Source: Pseudomonadota bacterium (lineage in GTDB: Bacteria; Pseudomonadota; Alphaproteobacteria; Reyranellales; Reyranellaceae). From it: 64,000 nt of DNA. How positions within the stretch are numbered: the stretch's first letter is position 1; each line of letters opens with the position of its first letter. The translations under genes were made by a program, and so were the position numbers. The stretch covers positions 1 through 64,000 of the forward strand of contig JAFEBU010000032.1 in assembly GCA_018242505.1 (NCBI GenBank), given 5' to 3'. Below, piece after piece: positions 42,113 to 51,900 of the stretch. Below the pieces are notes generated by a model, which ran no database searches, had not been told where the DNA came from, and saw only the letters and a list, made by a program, of their open reading frames with translations.

Positions 42113-43003
42113 ATGGAACTGCGCCATCTCCGCTACTTCGTCGCCGTGGCCCATGAAGGCCATATCACCCGCGCCGCCGAGAAGCTCCGCATGCAACAGC
42201 CGCCGCTGTCGCAGCAGATCCTTGCCCTGGAACGCGAGGTCGAGGTCACGCTGTTCCAGCGCCATCCGCGCGGCGTGACGCTGACCGATGCCGGCCGCGC
42301 CTTCCTTGCCGACGCCGAGGCGATCCTCGCGCAGGTCGAGCAGGCCAAGATCCGGGCCCGCCGCACCGCGCGCGGCGAGACCGGCCGCATCGCCGTCGGC
42401 TTCACCACCTCGGCGCCGTTCCATCCGTTGGTCGCGCGTGCCATCCGCGAATTCCGCCACAAGCGGCCGGACGTTTCCTTCGTGCTCGAGGAAAGCAGCT
42501 CGGGCGAGCTGGTGAGCGGCCTGCGCGACGGGCGGCTCGACATCGCCTTCATCCGCTCCGGCCTCGTCGACCCGCAGGGCATCGACGTCCATCCGTTGTT
42601 GCACGAAGACACCGCCGTCGCCTTCCCGGCCCGTCATCCTCTCGCCAGGCGCACTGGCCTCGGCTTGAAGGAGCTGGTCGACGAGACCTTCATCCTCTAT
42701 CGCCGACCCGACGGGCGCGGCCTCTACGATGTCATCATCGCCGCCTGCAGCGCAGCGGGCTTCAGCCCGCATATAGGCCAGGAGGCGCCACGCATCGTCT
42801 CGACCTTGAATCTCGTGGCAGCCGGGCTCGGCATCACGATCGTGCCCGCCTCCTTGAGCCGCCTGCCGCTCGAGGGCGTGATCTACCGGCCCCTGCGCGG
42901 CAAGCCCGCGCTGCGCGTGCCGCTCAACCTCGCCTGCCGCCGCGACGAGCGCTCGGCCGCGACGCTTGCCTTCATCGAGTTGGCGCGCCGGATGCCGGCC
43001 TGA
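42113..43003 (+). CDS. LysR-family transcriptional regulator
   Basis: 296 residues. N-terminal HTH: M-E-L-R-H-L-R-Y-F-V-A-V-A near residue 1, H-I-T-R-A-A-E-K-L-R-M-Q-Q-P-P-L-S-Q-Q-I near residue 17, and a substrate domain beginning near residue 92 (G-R-I-A-V-G-F). The sequence is of the BenM/CatM/CbbR-like group that senses aromatic or organic acids. The palindrome just upstream is a likely target. It is divergent from the thioesterases and convergent with the TetR gene. Confidence 0.9.
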   Translation: MELRHLRYFVAVAHEGHITRAAEKLRMQQPPLSQQILALEREVEVTLFQRHPRGVTLTDAGRAFLADAEAILAQVEQAKIRARRTARGETGRIAVGFTTSAPFHPLVARAIREFRHKRPDVSFVLEESSSGELVSGLRDGRLDIAFIRSGLVDPQGIDVHPLLHEDTAVAFPARHPLARRTGLGLKELVDETFILYRRPDGRGLYDVIIAACSAAGFSPHIGQEAPRIVSTLNLVAAGLGITIVPASLSRLPLEGVIYRPLRGKPALRVPLNLACRRDERSAATLAFIELARRMPA

Positions 43004-43010
43004 AGCCTCG

Positions 43011-43655
43011 CTACGCGATCAGCCGACCCATGGCGGCCGCCAGCAGGCGCGGCGTCGCCGCATCGCGCAGGGAATAGGGCCCGGGATCGATCAGCACCAT
43101 GTTGTTCAGGGCGCCGTACATCATCTGGAAGGCGAAGCGGATGCGATCTTCCGTCTCCGATCCCGGCCGCGACGGCAGGAGGCGCAGGATATGGGGCAGC
43201 GCCTCGGCCACCTGGATGCGGCCGAGTTCGCGCATCGGCGTCCAGCTTCGCCGGTCGCTGCTGGCGCGGCGCAGCGAGGCCCGCACCAGGCCTTCGTACT
43301 TCCGTGTCCAGGCGACCCCGCTCTTGCTGATCCAGCCCAGCAGATCCTCAAGGCTGTCGCGCGGCAGCCGCTCGGAGGCATAGGCGTCCGCGAGCTTGCG
43401 CCGGGACTCCTCGACCACCAGCCGCTGCAGGACGTCGACGAAGGCTTCCTTGCCCTCGAAACGGGCGTAGAAGGAACCGACGGTCGCATCGCAGCGCTGG
43501 CACAGGGTCTCGATCGACAGACTCTCGAAATCGTGGTCGCGCAGCAGGGCCAGGCCCTCGTTCATCAGACGGACGACCAGAGCGCGACTGCGCTGCTGCT
43601 GCGTCGGCCGAAACCCGGCCACCTTCACCTCGGTGATGAGCTGCTCGTCCAGCAC
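43011..43655 (-). CDS. TetR-family transcriptional regulator
   Basis: 214 residues with start GTG 43655, chosen because AGGAG is 6 bases upstream; the frame is open to TTG 43694 without a ribosome site. The HTH (L-S-I-E-T-L-C-Q-R-C-D-A-T-V-G-S-F-Y-A-R-F near residues 47-67) is typical; the ligand domain is divergent. It is divergent from the TauD-type dioxygenase, and a 20-base palindromic operator lies between them. Confidence 0.88.
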   Translation of the reverse strand: MLDEQLITEVKVAGFRPTQQQRSRALVVRLMNEGLALLRDHDFESLSIETLCQRCDATVGSFYARFEGKEAFVDVLQRLVVEESRRKLADAYASERLPRDSLEDLLGWISKSGVAWTRKYEGLVRASLRRASSDRRSWTPMRELGRIQVAEALPHILRLLPSRPGSETEDRIRFAFQMMYGALNNMVLIDPGPYSLRDAATPRLLAAAMGRLIA

Positions 43656-43696
43656 GCCCTGCTCCTCGTCACGATCGACCCTTGCATCAAACAATA

Positions 43697-43716
43697 ATTA
43701 GAATTATGATTCTAAT
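43697..43716. promoter_or_regulatory. TetR-type palindromic operator
   Basis: A perfect dyad with 8-bp arms ATTAGAAT (43697-43704) and ATTCTAAT (43709-43716) and a 4-base centre, in an AT-rich stretch between the divergent tetR and tauD-like starts, 23 bases before the dioxygenase start codon. It likely controls both genes. Confidence 0.7.
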
Positions 43717-43739
43717 CAAGGTACCTCAGGAGGAAACCG

Positions 43740-44582
43740 GTGCGCAATTCCCGCTTCGAGATCCGTCCCAGCTCTCCGACAGTCGGCGCCGAGATCCTGG
43801 GCGTCGACCTCGCCCAGCCGCTCTCGGCCGAGGAGACCGGCGAACTGCGCGCGGCGCTCAACGAATACGGTGTGATCTTCTTTCGCGACCAGGAGCTCTC
43901 GCCCGAGCAACATATCGCCTTCGCCGAGCGCTTTGCGCCGATCAACGTCAACCGCTTCTTCCGGTCGGTGGCGGACCATCCGCAGATCGCCGAGGTCCGC
44001 AAGGAGCCGGCGCAGACCACAAATATCGGTGGCGGCTGGCACACCGACCACAGCTACGACCGGGCGCCGGCACTGGGCTCGATCCTGCTGGCGCGCGAGG
44101 TTCCCGAGCACGGCGGAGACACGATGTTCGCCAGCATGCACCATGCCTACGAGGCGCTGTCGGACGGGCTGAAGCGCACCCTCGAGGGCTTGCGCGCCGT
44201 CCATTCGAGCCGCCACGTCTTCGGCGCCGCCGCCCGCTACGCCAGGGATACCGCGGGCCGCATCGGCAATGCGGAGCTTGCGACCCAGGACGCCGTGCAT
44301 TCCGTCGTCATTCGCCATCCCGAGACCGGCCGCAAGACGCTCTATGTAAACGCGGCCTTCACGCTTCGTTTCGAGGGCTGGACCGACGAGGAGAGCAAGC
44401 CCCTGCTCGATTATCTCTATGCCCATGCCGCGCAGCCGCAATTCCAGACCCGCTTCCAATGGCGCAAGGGCTCGATCGCGTTCTGGGACAATCGCGCCAC
44501 ATGGCATTTCGCCATCAACGACTATCACGGCGAGCGCCGCCTGATGCACCGCATCACGCTGGAGGGCGTGCCGCTTTCCTGA
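43740..44582 (+). CDS. TauD/TfdA-family Fe(II)/2-oxoglutarate dioxygenase
   Basis: 280 residues with the metal facial triad: W-H-T-D-H near residue 100 (His and Asp), and the distal His in A-T-W-H-F-A near residue 257, followed by the 2-oxoglutarate-binding Arg in M-H-R near residue 272. AGGAGG lies 6 bases before GTG 43740. Members oxidise taurine, sulfate esters or aryloxy acids; with a TetR repressor and no transport genes nearby, the substrate is unknown. Confidence 0.88.
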   Translation: MRNSRFEIRPSSPTVGAEILGVDLAQPLSAEETGELRAALNEYGVIFFRDQELSPEQHIAFAERFAPINVNRFFRSVADHPQIAEVRKEPAQTTNIGGGWHTDHSYDRAPALGSILLAREVPEHGGDTMFASMHHAYEALSDGLKRTLEGLRAVHSSRHVFGAAARYARDTAGRIGNAELATQDAVHSVVIRHPETGRKTLYVNAAFTLRFEGWTDEESKPLLDYLYAHAAQPQFQTRFQWRKGSIAFWDNRATWHFAINDYHGERRLMHRITLEGVPLS

Positions 44583-44603
44583 GCGACCCCGCCGCCCCGC
44601 CGC

Positions 44604-44987
44604 TCAGTGGAGGGTCTTGAGATAGGCGATGATTTCCTTGCGCTCCTCGCCCTTCTTCAGGCCGGCATAGGCCATCTTGTTGCCCGGCAGGAATTTCCTG
44701 GGATCGGCGATGTATTTGTCGATCGTGGCGTCGTCCCAGGTGACGCCGGCCGTCTTCATGGCCTGCGAATAGCTGAAACCCGGCGCAGAGCCCGCCTTGC
44801 GGCCGACAACCCCGAACAGGGCAGGACCGACCTTGTTCTGCCCTGCCTCGTTCGCATGGCAGGCGAGGCAGGTCCGCTTGTAGAGCTTGGCCCCTTCGGC
44901 GACGTCGGCGTTGTCCTGCGCCCAACAAGCGCCTGAAAGGACGAGCGTCCCGGCCATCACCGTCATTCCGATGAGCATCCGCCACAT
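44604..44987 (-). CDS. Class I c-type cytochrome
   Basis: A 127-residue secreted cytochrome with a signal peptide (M-T-V-M-A-G-T-L-V-L-S-G-A-C-W-A), the heme motif C-L-A-C-H near residue 42 and the axial Met in N-K-M-A-Y near residue 106. It resembles cytochrome c2/c550-like electron carriers such as those of other alphaproteobacteria. The start is ATG 44987; the open frame extends through the tRNA gene and is not coding there. Confidence 0.9.
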   Translation of the reverse strand: MWRMLIGMTVMAGTLVLSGACWAQDNADVAEGAKLYKRTCLACHANEAGQNKVGPALFGVVGRKAGSAPGFSYSQAMKTAGVTWDDATIDKYIADPRKFLPGNKMAYAGLKKGEERKEIIAYLKTLH

Positions 44988-45022
44988 GGTCGAGTTCCGT
45001 TGAGTTCCGCTGCAGGGTCGAT

Positions 45023-45097
45023 TGGCTGGGGCGCCAGGATTCGAACCTGGGAATGGAGGAATCAAAATCCTCTGCCTTACCGCTTGGCTACGCCCCA
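45023..45097 (-). tRNA. tRNA-Gln (anticodon TTG)
   Basis: 75 bases on the minus strand with an encoded CCA: acceptor TGGGGCG/CGCCCCA with discriminator G, D arm GCCAAGCGGTAAGGC, anticodon loop TTTTGAT with TTG (decoding CAA), and T arm GGTTCGAATCC. It is intact; no integrase is adjacent. Confidence 0.95.
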
Positions 45098-45167
45098 AAA
45101 CCATAGTCAACAGGCGGCGGAACATAGTGGTTAACGGGGTGGAGTCAAAGCGGGCAAAACGGCCGCG

Positions 45168-45683
45168 TCAGCCGCCGGCGATCGCCTTCTTGAGGAGCTC
45201 GCCGTGCACGAAAGTGCCGTCCGCATACAGGAGCGGCGCCGCCGCCGGGTCGAGGACGAGGTCGACGATCTCGCCGACATAGATCGTGTGCGTGCCGGCC
45301 GAGACCCCGGTGACCAGCCGGCAATCGAACGATACCGGACAGCCCCTCAGCACCGGCGCCCCTGTCGTGAGGGTCGACCAATCGCCGAGATCATGAAAGC
45401 GCTCGTCACCCTCGACGCCGTCCATGCCGGCGAAACGCTCGGCCAACTTGCGGTGGCCGGGCGCCAGGATATTGACGCAAAAGAAGCCCGCCTTGCCGAT
45501 CGTGTCATGGGCCGAGGCCGTCTTGTTCACGCAGATCAGGATCTGCGGCGGCTCGGCGGACACCGAGCATACCGCCGTCGCGGTCAGCCCACCGCGCAGA
45601 TCGTCATGACGGGTGGTGATCAGGGTTACACTCGCCGCCAAGTGGCGCATGCCCTTTTTGAAGGCAGCCGCATCGATAGTCAT
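45168..45683 (-). CDS. Flavin reductase domain protein
   Basis: A 171-residue FMN-binding split-barrel protein: A-A-S-V-T-L-I-T-T near residue 16, G-L-T-A-T-A-V-C-S-V-S near residue 32, F-C-V-N-I-L near residue 67 and F-D-C-R-L near residue 118 are characteristic. Such enzymes reduce FMN or FAD with NADH and feed a two-component monooxygenase; none is adjacent. The frame ends about 70 bases from the tRNA-Gln gene. Confidence 0.85.
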   Translation of the reverse strand: MTIDAAAFKKGMRHLAASVTLITTRHDDLRGGLTATAVCSVSAEPPQILICVNKTASAHDTIGKAGFFCVNILAPGHRKLAERFAGMDGVEGDERFHDLGDWSTLTTGAPVLRGCPVSFDCRLVTGVSAGTHTIYVGEIVDLVLDPAAAPLLYADGTFVHGELLKKAIAGG

Positions 45684-45878
45684 GCGCCAATCCTAGCGAT
45701 TGAGTCACTGGCCGCCACCAGAAATGGGGGCTAACTGCCCGGCCGGCCAGCGAAATCGACGGCGCGGAAGCATTCCGACCGACGCTGCCGGATCCCGCCC
45801 ACTGCAACAAAATATTCATCGAAGTGACGCTTTTTACCGTTGCCCGGAAATGGCTCCCGGCTACCGTCGGGCGCTCCC

Positions 45879-46751
45879 ATGGTCCCAGCGCTCGCCCCAG
45901 ACACGCCGCCGGATGCGGCCCTGCGCCAGATCGTGGCCGACTGCCAGGCCGATCTCCTGAAATACCGCGCCATCGTGCTGACGAGCCGCCGTCCCATCGG
46001 CATCCATCAGAGCCGCGTGGCGCTTCGACGCCTGCGCGCCGCCCTCGGCCTGTTCCGCAAGGCCGTGCCCGGCGCAATCGAGCAAAGGCTGCTGCAGGCC
46101 ATGGCGGCGGAAGCCAGGTGGCTGGCAGGTGAATGCGGCCCCTCCCGCGATCTCCATGTCTTCCTCACCGAGTCGGTCGAAGATCCGCCGCCCGAGGTCA
46201 GGCGTGTCGCTCTTCGCCTCGCCGGCACGCATCTGGAACGCGCGCGAGCCGCGCTCTCCGGTGCGCGCTTTGCCGCTTTTGCCGACCAGATCCAGGCCTT
46301 CGTCGAGGCCCCGCCGGCCGGCGGCGGGCGGCTAGAGACCTTCGGCCGCGAGCAGCTGGAAAAGCGCCACGCCAAGGTCCGGCATCTGGGCCGCAAGCTC
46401 GCGTCGCTCGACGAGGAGCGCCTGCATCAGCTGCGCATCGCGGTCAAGAAGCTGCGCTATGCTGCGGGATTCCTGGAGCCGGTCTTCTCGGGGTCCGGTT
46501 TTGATTCTGCCCGGACGAAAGCCTATATCGAGGCGACGGTGCGCCTGCAGGGCGCGCTCGGTGCCATGAACGATCGTGCGGTGGCGGCCCATATCCTGGC
46601 CGATATCTCCGCCGCGGCCCGCCCGACCGAGGATATCGGGCGGGCGCTGCGCCAGCTCGGCAAGCAAGCTGCCTCCGGCCACAAGCGCCGCCGGCACAAG
46701 CTCGAACGAGCGTGGAAGAAGTTCAAGAAGGCCGGGCGGTTCTGGGACTAG
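45879..46751 (+). CDS. CHAD domain protein
   Basis: 290 residues. The CHAD domain binds polyphosphate through conserved His and basic residues: I-H-Q-S-R-V-A-L-R-R-L-R-A near residue 41 and H-Q-L-R-I-A-V-K-K-L-R-Y near residue 182 form the two His-rich helices. A very basic end follows (G-H-K-R-R-R-H-K). There is no attached CYTH (triphosphatase) domain. CHAD proteins often associate with polyphosphate granules. ATG 45879 is chosen; an earlier TTG at 45840 is possible. Confidence 0.85.
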   Translation: MVPALAPDTPPDAALRQIVADCQADLLKYRAIVLTSRRPIGIHQSRVALRRLRAALGLFRKAVPGAIEQRLLQAMAAEARWLAGECGPSRDLHVFLTESVEDPPPEVRRVALRLAGTHLERARAALSGARFAAFADQIQAFVEAPPAGGGRLETFGREQLEKRHAKVRHLGRKLASLDEERLHQLRIAVKKLRYAAGFLEPVFSGSGFDSARTKAYIEATVRLQGALGAMNDRAVAAHILADISAAARPTEDIGRALRQLGKQAASGHKRRRHKLERAWKKFKKAGRFWD

Positions 46752-46773
46752 CGCCGTCTAGGACGGAGTAGAC

Positions 46774-47922
46774 ATGACCAATACCCAGACCGCTGCCGAA
46801 GAACGCATTCCCGTGACCGTGCTGACGGGCTTCCTGGGCAGCGGCAAGACCACGCTCCTGAACCGGCTCCTGCGCCAGCCCGAACTCGCCGACACCGCCG
46901 TGATCATCAACGAGTTCGGCGAGATCGGGCTCGATCACCTCCTGGTCGAGAAGTCGAGCGAGGACGGCATGGTGACGCTGAATTCGGGCTGCCTCTGCTG
47001 CACGGTGCGCGGCGATCTTGTGCGCACCATGAGCAAGCTGTTCCTGAAGCGCACCAAGGGCGAGGTGACACCGTTCCGGCGCATGGTGGTTGAGACCACC
47101 GGGCTCGCCGATCCGGCGCCGATCCTGCACACGCTGATGACCGATCCGCTGCTTGCCTCGCGCTATCGCCTCGACGGCGTGGTGACGACCGTCGACGGCG
47201 TGAACGGCGCCTCCAGCCTCGACAATCACGAGGAGGCGGTGAAGCAGGCCGCAGTCGCCGACCGGCTGCTGCTCACCAAGAGCGACATCGCCGACGCACC
47301 CAGGCTTTCGGAGCTCAAGAGCCGCCTGCACCAGCTCAATCCCGGTGCGCCGTTCCACACGATTTCAGCCGGCGAGATCGATCCCAACGCGATCCTGAAC
47401 GCGGGCCTCTACAATCCCGAGACCAAGAGCGCCGACGTGAAACGCTGGCTGCACGAGGAGGCCTATGCCGAAGACCACGAGCATGAACACGGGCATGGCC
47501 ATCACCATCATGGCCATGGCCACGACCATCATCACGAAGGCGCCGGCACCGACCAGGATCCGCACAACGTCAACCGCCACGACGACCGCATCCGCGCCTT
47601 CTGCATGACGTTCGACGAGCCGATGAGCTGGTCGACGGTCGCGGCGGCGTTCGATGCGCTGGTGACCTATCGTGGGCCCGATCTCCTGCGCATGAAGGGC
47701 ATCCTGAACGTCAAGGACACCGACAAGCCGGTCGTGATCCACGGCGTACAGCACGTGTTCCATCCGCCGGCCACGCTCGACGCCTGGCCCGAGGGCGACG
47801 ACCGCAAGAGCCGCGTCGTCTTCATCACCCGCGACATCGCCGAAGACACCATCCGCAAGGTCTTCGCCTCCTTCTTCGACGCCGAGAAGAGAGGCTGGGG
47901 CCAAGAGCAGCAGCCGTCGTAG
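46774..47922 (+). CDS. CobW/COG0523-family GTP-dependent metal chaperone, His-rich
   Basis: 382 residues. P-loop G-F-L-G-S-G-K-T-T near residue 19, the metal motif G-C-L-C-C-T near residue 73, the GTPase T-K-S-D near residue 169, and a CobW C-terminal domain. Between the domains, about residues 233-258, lies a metal-binding stretch with 14 His (H-E-H-E-H-G-H-G-H-H-H-H then G-H-G-H-D-H-H-H). This suits zinc or cobalt/nickel handling. It follows the CHAD gene. No Zur box was identified upstream, so the metal is not determined. Confidence 0.9.
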   Translation: MTNTQTAAEERIPVTVLTGFLGSGKTTLLNRLLRQPELADTAVIINEFGEIGLDHLLVEKSSEDGMVTLNSGCLCCTVRGDLVRTMSKLFLKRTKGEVTPFRRMVVETTGLADPAPILHTLMTDPLLASRYRLDGVVTTVDGVNGASSLDNHEEAVKQAAVADRLLLTKSDIADAPRLSELKSRLHQLNPGAPFHTISAGEIDPNAILNAGLYNPETKSADVKRWLHEEAYAEDHEHEHGHGHHHHGHGHDHHHEGAGTDQDPHNVNRHDDRIRAFCMTFDEPMSWSTVAAAFDALVTYRGPDLLRMKGILNVKDTDKPVVIHGVQHVFHPPATLDAWPEGDDRKSRVVFITRDIAEDTIRKVFASFFDAEKRGWGQEQQPS

Positions 47923-47961
47923 CGCTCATAGCGAGCCGGAAGCTCGCGGCACGTATGACGG

Positions 47962-48342
47962 TCAGTCCCACATCTGCCAGCTCGGCGGTAGCGACAGCCA
48001 GACGCATCGGCCATCGTTGGATGCCGTTGCGATCGGCTCGCCCAGCGGCGCGTCGGTGAAGCAGCCGCCGGCAATGCCGATCCGGCCGGCAAATTTAGGG
48101 CCCAGCCAGAACAAGGTCGTGCCACATTGGGCACAGAACCACCGCTCCTGGCGCCTCAGTCGATAGATGCGATAGTCGCCTGTGCGTGCCAGCACCTGAT
48201 CGTCGGCGAAGTAGGACGACCAACCGAACGCGCTCCCCGTTCTTTGTCGACAGTTCCGACAATGGCAGATCGCGTTAACGACCGGTTCTCCACGCACCTC
48301 GATCGTGCAAGTACCACAGCAACATCGTGCCGTTCGGATCAT
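47962..48342 (-). CDS. GFA (glutathione-dependent formaldehyde-activating) family protein, first
   Basis: A 126-residue zinc-fold protein. Zinc ligands: C-C-C-G-T-C near residue 7, C-H-C-R-N-C near residue 26, and C-A-Q-C near residue 70. Such proteins bind glutathione and may act on S-(hydroxymethyl)glutathione, although most family members have unknown roles. The start overlaps the 3' end of the broken GNAT gene by 68 bases. Confidence 0.85.
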   Translation of the reverse strand: MIRTARCCCGTCTIEVRGEPVVNAICHCRNCRQRTGSAFGWSSYFADDQVLARTGDYRIYRLRRQERWFCAQCGTTLFWLGPKFAGRIGIAGGCFTDAPLGEPIATASNDGRCVWLSLPPSWQMWD

Positions 48343-48886
48343 CGCCCCCTCTCCAGTCCAATCGGTCCAGCCGATCGAACGCGTCCTCGACGCCGTCCAC
48401 CAGCCAAGTACCGTCGGCGTTCATGCCGATCTTCTGCAAGATGCGCCTCGACGCCAGATTGTCGAGCCGCACGAAGGCGACGGCCCGGTCGATCTCCGGG
48501 CGAATCGATCTCCTGGCGAGTTGTGAAAAGGAAGCAAAGCAAACCCTGGGCGCACCCGGTGGAGTGGCCCTTATCTCAAGCGCAGCGGCTGAAGATGGAA
48601 CCGAGCTCGATCTTGCCGGCCTGCTGAAGATCGCGAATCCGGCACGGCGGATGATCGTCTCATCACGGCGTAGACAGACTTTCTGCCTGTTGAAGCCGGG
48701 CGATACATGCTCCGCGACGAAACGCGAAAGCTTTCGGCGAAGCTCATCGGCGGACCATGGCTTGCCGTCGGCGGACAAGGATCGCAAGACCTCCAGATCG
48801 CCCTGAAGCGCGATAAAGGGACCGGCAGGTCCGTCCGCCGCGAACGGATGGAAGACGAGCCGGCCGGTCTCCAGGATTGGCGGCAT
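48275..48886 (-). pseudogene. GNAT acetyltransferase gene with a scrambled centre
   Basis: The 203-residue frame begins and ends like a GNAT_3 acetyltransferase (L-E-T-G-R-L-V-F-H-P-F near residue 5; V-A-F-V-R-L-D-N-L-A-S-R-R-I-L-Q-K-I-G-M near residue 137), but the acetyl-CoA-binding centre is unlike the family. The expected motif appears in another frame: G-K-I-E-L-G, then a stop, then D-K-G-H-S-T. Thus two compensating frameshifts and an in-frame stop in the true frame break the active centre; a translated product would not bind CoA. Confidence 0.6.
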
Positions 48887-48949
48887 GGTGGGCGATAGCC
48901 TACGCCACTCGGCGTGCTTCCCCAGCGCTCCCGCGATGCGGCGACGGTC

Positions 48950-51900
48950 TCATTCGGCGGCGGACGGGGCCTGTGTTCCATAGGTCGCCGGCGGCGCGGC
49001 TTTCTTGCGGTCGCTGCCGAACAGGCGCTGCACGAAGACGAAGAAGACCGGCACCATCAGGAGCGCCAGCACGACGACGGCGATCATGCCGCCCATCACG
49101 CTGGTGCCGAGCGCCTGCTGGCTCTTGCCGCCGGCTCCAGTCGCAATCGCCATGGGCAGCACGCCGCACACGAAGGCGAAGCCGGTCATCAGGATGGGAC
49201 GGAAGCGCAGCCGGCAGGCCTCGAGCGTCGCCTCGATCAGGGGCTTGCCCCGGGCGCGCAGGTCCTTGGCGAACTCGATGATCAGGATCGCGTCCTTGGC
49301 GGCAAGGCCTATGATCGTGATCAGGCCGACGGTGAAATAGACGTCGTTGGCAAGGCCGCGCACAGTCGCGGCCACCACCGCGCCAAGGATGCCGAGCGGC
49401 ACCGTGAGCAGCACCGCAAGCGGAATGGTCCAGCTCTCGTAAAGCGCGGCGAGGCAGAGGAAGACCACGAGAGCCGAGAGTGCCAGCAGGAACGGCGCCT
49501 GCGAGCCCGAGAGCTTCTCCTGCAGGGACTGGCCGGTCCATTCGTAGCCGAAGCCACGCGGCAGAGCCGCCGTCAGGCGCTCCATCTCGGCGATGGCATC
49601 GCCGCTCGTATAGCCGGGGCTCGCCTCGCCGCTGATGCGGATCGAGGGGTAGTAGTTGAAGCCCACGATCTGTGACGGCCCCTTCGACCATTCGACGGTG
49701 GCAAAGGACGAGAACGGAACGAACTGGCCGCGCTCGTTCTTGACGCTGTACGCCAGGATATCGTCCGCCGTCATGCGGCCGGCGGCATCGCTCTGCACGA
49801 TCACCCGCTGCATGCGGCCGCGGTTGGGGAAGTCGTTGACGTAGGCCGAGCCGAGATTGGTCGAGATCGTGTTGTTGATGTCCTCGAAAGTGATGCCAAA
49901 GGCGCTCGCCTTCTCGCGATCGATGACGAGATCGACCAGCGGCGCCGAGGGCAGGCCTTCGACATAGACGTTCTGCAGGACGGGGCTCGCATTGGCCGCG
50001 GCGACCAGCGACTCGGCCGCGCTTCGGAGCGCCGCATGGCCCTTCTGGCCACGATCCTGCAGGCGGAAGCTGAATCCGCTGGAATTGCCGAGATTGTCGA
50101 TCGGCGGCGGTTCCAGCGCCGAGATCTTGGCGTCGCGGATCCGCCCCATGTCGCGATTGATGTCATCGACGATCGCCGTCGCCGAATCGCCAGGCCCACG
50201 CTCGGACCAGTCCTTCAGCGTGATGAAGGCCTGTGCGGTGTTCATGCCCTGGCCGAGGAAGCTGTAGCCGGTGAGGAACGTGACGTTGTCGACGCCCGGC
50301 CGATTGGCCAAGTACTTCTCCACCCGCTCGACCACCGATTCGGTGCGCCGATAGGAGGAATCGGCCGGCGTCTGCACGTCGGTGGTGATGAAGCCCTGGT
50401 CGTCGATCGGCAGGAAGCCGCCCGGCAGGCGCACGAATGCCCAGCCCAGCGCGACGATCAGGGCGGCATAGATCGCCATCAGCCGGCCGACTCGCTTCAG
50501 CGACCAGCCGACCGTGCCGGCATAGCGATCGCGCACCGTATCGAGGGTTCGGTTGAAGAGGCCGAACAGGCCGCGACGCGCATGGCCATGGCCGGCTGCC
50601 ACCGGTTTCAGAAGCGTGGCACACAACGCGGGCGTCAGCGAAAGCGCCATCAGCGCCGAAAAGCCGATCGCCGCCACCATGGTGACCGAGAACTGGCGGT
50701 AGATGATACCGACGGAACCGGGGAAGAAGGCCATCGGCACAAACACCGCCATCAGCACCAGCGTGATGCCGACGATGGCGCCGGTGATCTGCGACATCGC
50801 CTTGCGCGTGGCCTCGCGGGGCGGCAGCCCCTCCTCGGCCATGATGCGCTCGACATTCTCGACCACGACGATGGCGTCGTCGACCAGGATGCCGATGGCG
50901 AGCACCATCCCGAACATGGTGAGCATGTTGATCGAGTAGCCCGCCATCAACAGTGTCGCACAGGTACCGAGCAGGGCCACCGGCACGACGATGGTCGGAA
51001 TGACCGTGTAGCGGATGTTCTGCAGGAACAGGAACATCACCACGAACACCAGTACCACCGCCTCGACAAGCGTGCTTGCGACCTTCTCGATCGAGGCCTT
51101 CACGACCGGGGTGATGTTGTAGGGAATCTGGTACTTGATGTTGGCGGAGAAGAAGCGCGACAGCTCCTGCATCTTCGCCTCGACCGCGCTTGCGGTCGCC
51201 AGCGCATTGCCGGTGGGCGCCAGGAGCACCGAGAGGCCGGCGGTGGGCTTGCCGTTCAGCCGAGTGGTGAACTGATATCCCATGCCGCCCACTTCGATGC
51301 GCGCCACGTCACGCAGCCGCACTGTCGAGCCGTCGGCGTTGGCACGCAGAACGATCGCGCCGAATTCCTCGGGCGTGGCGAGCTGGCCCTTCACGAGGAC
51401 GAGCGCCGAAACCTTTTGGTCCGCCGTGCTGGGTTCGGCGCCAACGCTGCCCGATGCGACCTGGGCGTTCTGCGCGCTGATGGCGCGCGTCACGTCGTCG
51501 GCGGTGAGGTTGTAGCCCACGAGCTTGGCGGGATCGGTCCAGATGCGCAGCGACCGCTCGGTCGAATAGAGCGTTGCGCGGCCGACGCCCGGGATACGGC
51601 GGATCTCGCCCAGCACGTTCCGGACCATGAAGTCGCCCAGGCCCACCTCGTCGAGGCTTCCGTCGGTCGAGGTGAGGGTGATGATCTGCAATACGGCGCT
51701 CGAGGCTTCCTCGACCAGAATGCCCTGCTGCAGTACGGCGCGCGGCAGGCGGGCCTCGATGCGCTTGATGCGGTTCTGCACCTCGACCGAGGCCATGCCG
51801 GGATCGGTACCGGGCACAAAGTTGGCGATGATCTCGACCTGGCCCAGCGAATCACTGGTCGATTCGAAGTTCAGGATGCCCGAGGCGCCGTTCAGCTCCT

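Noticed and set aside
45023..45097. tRNA-Gln as a second integration site
   Set aside because: No integrase, repeated tRNA end or foreign-looking gene set lies beside it.
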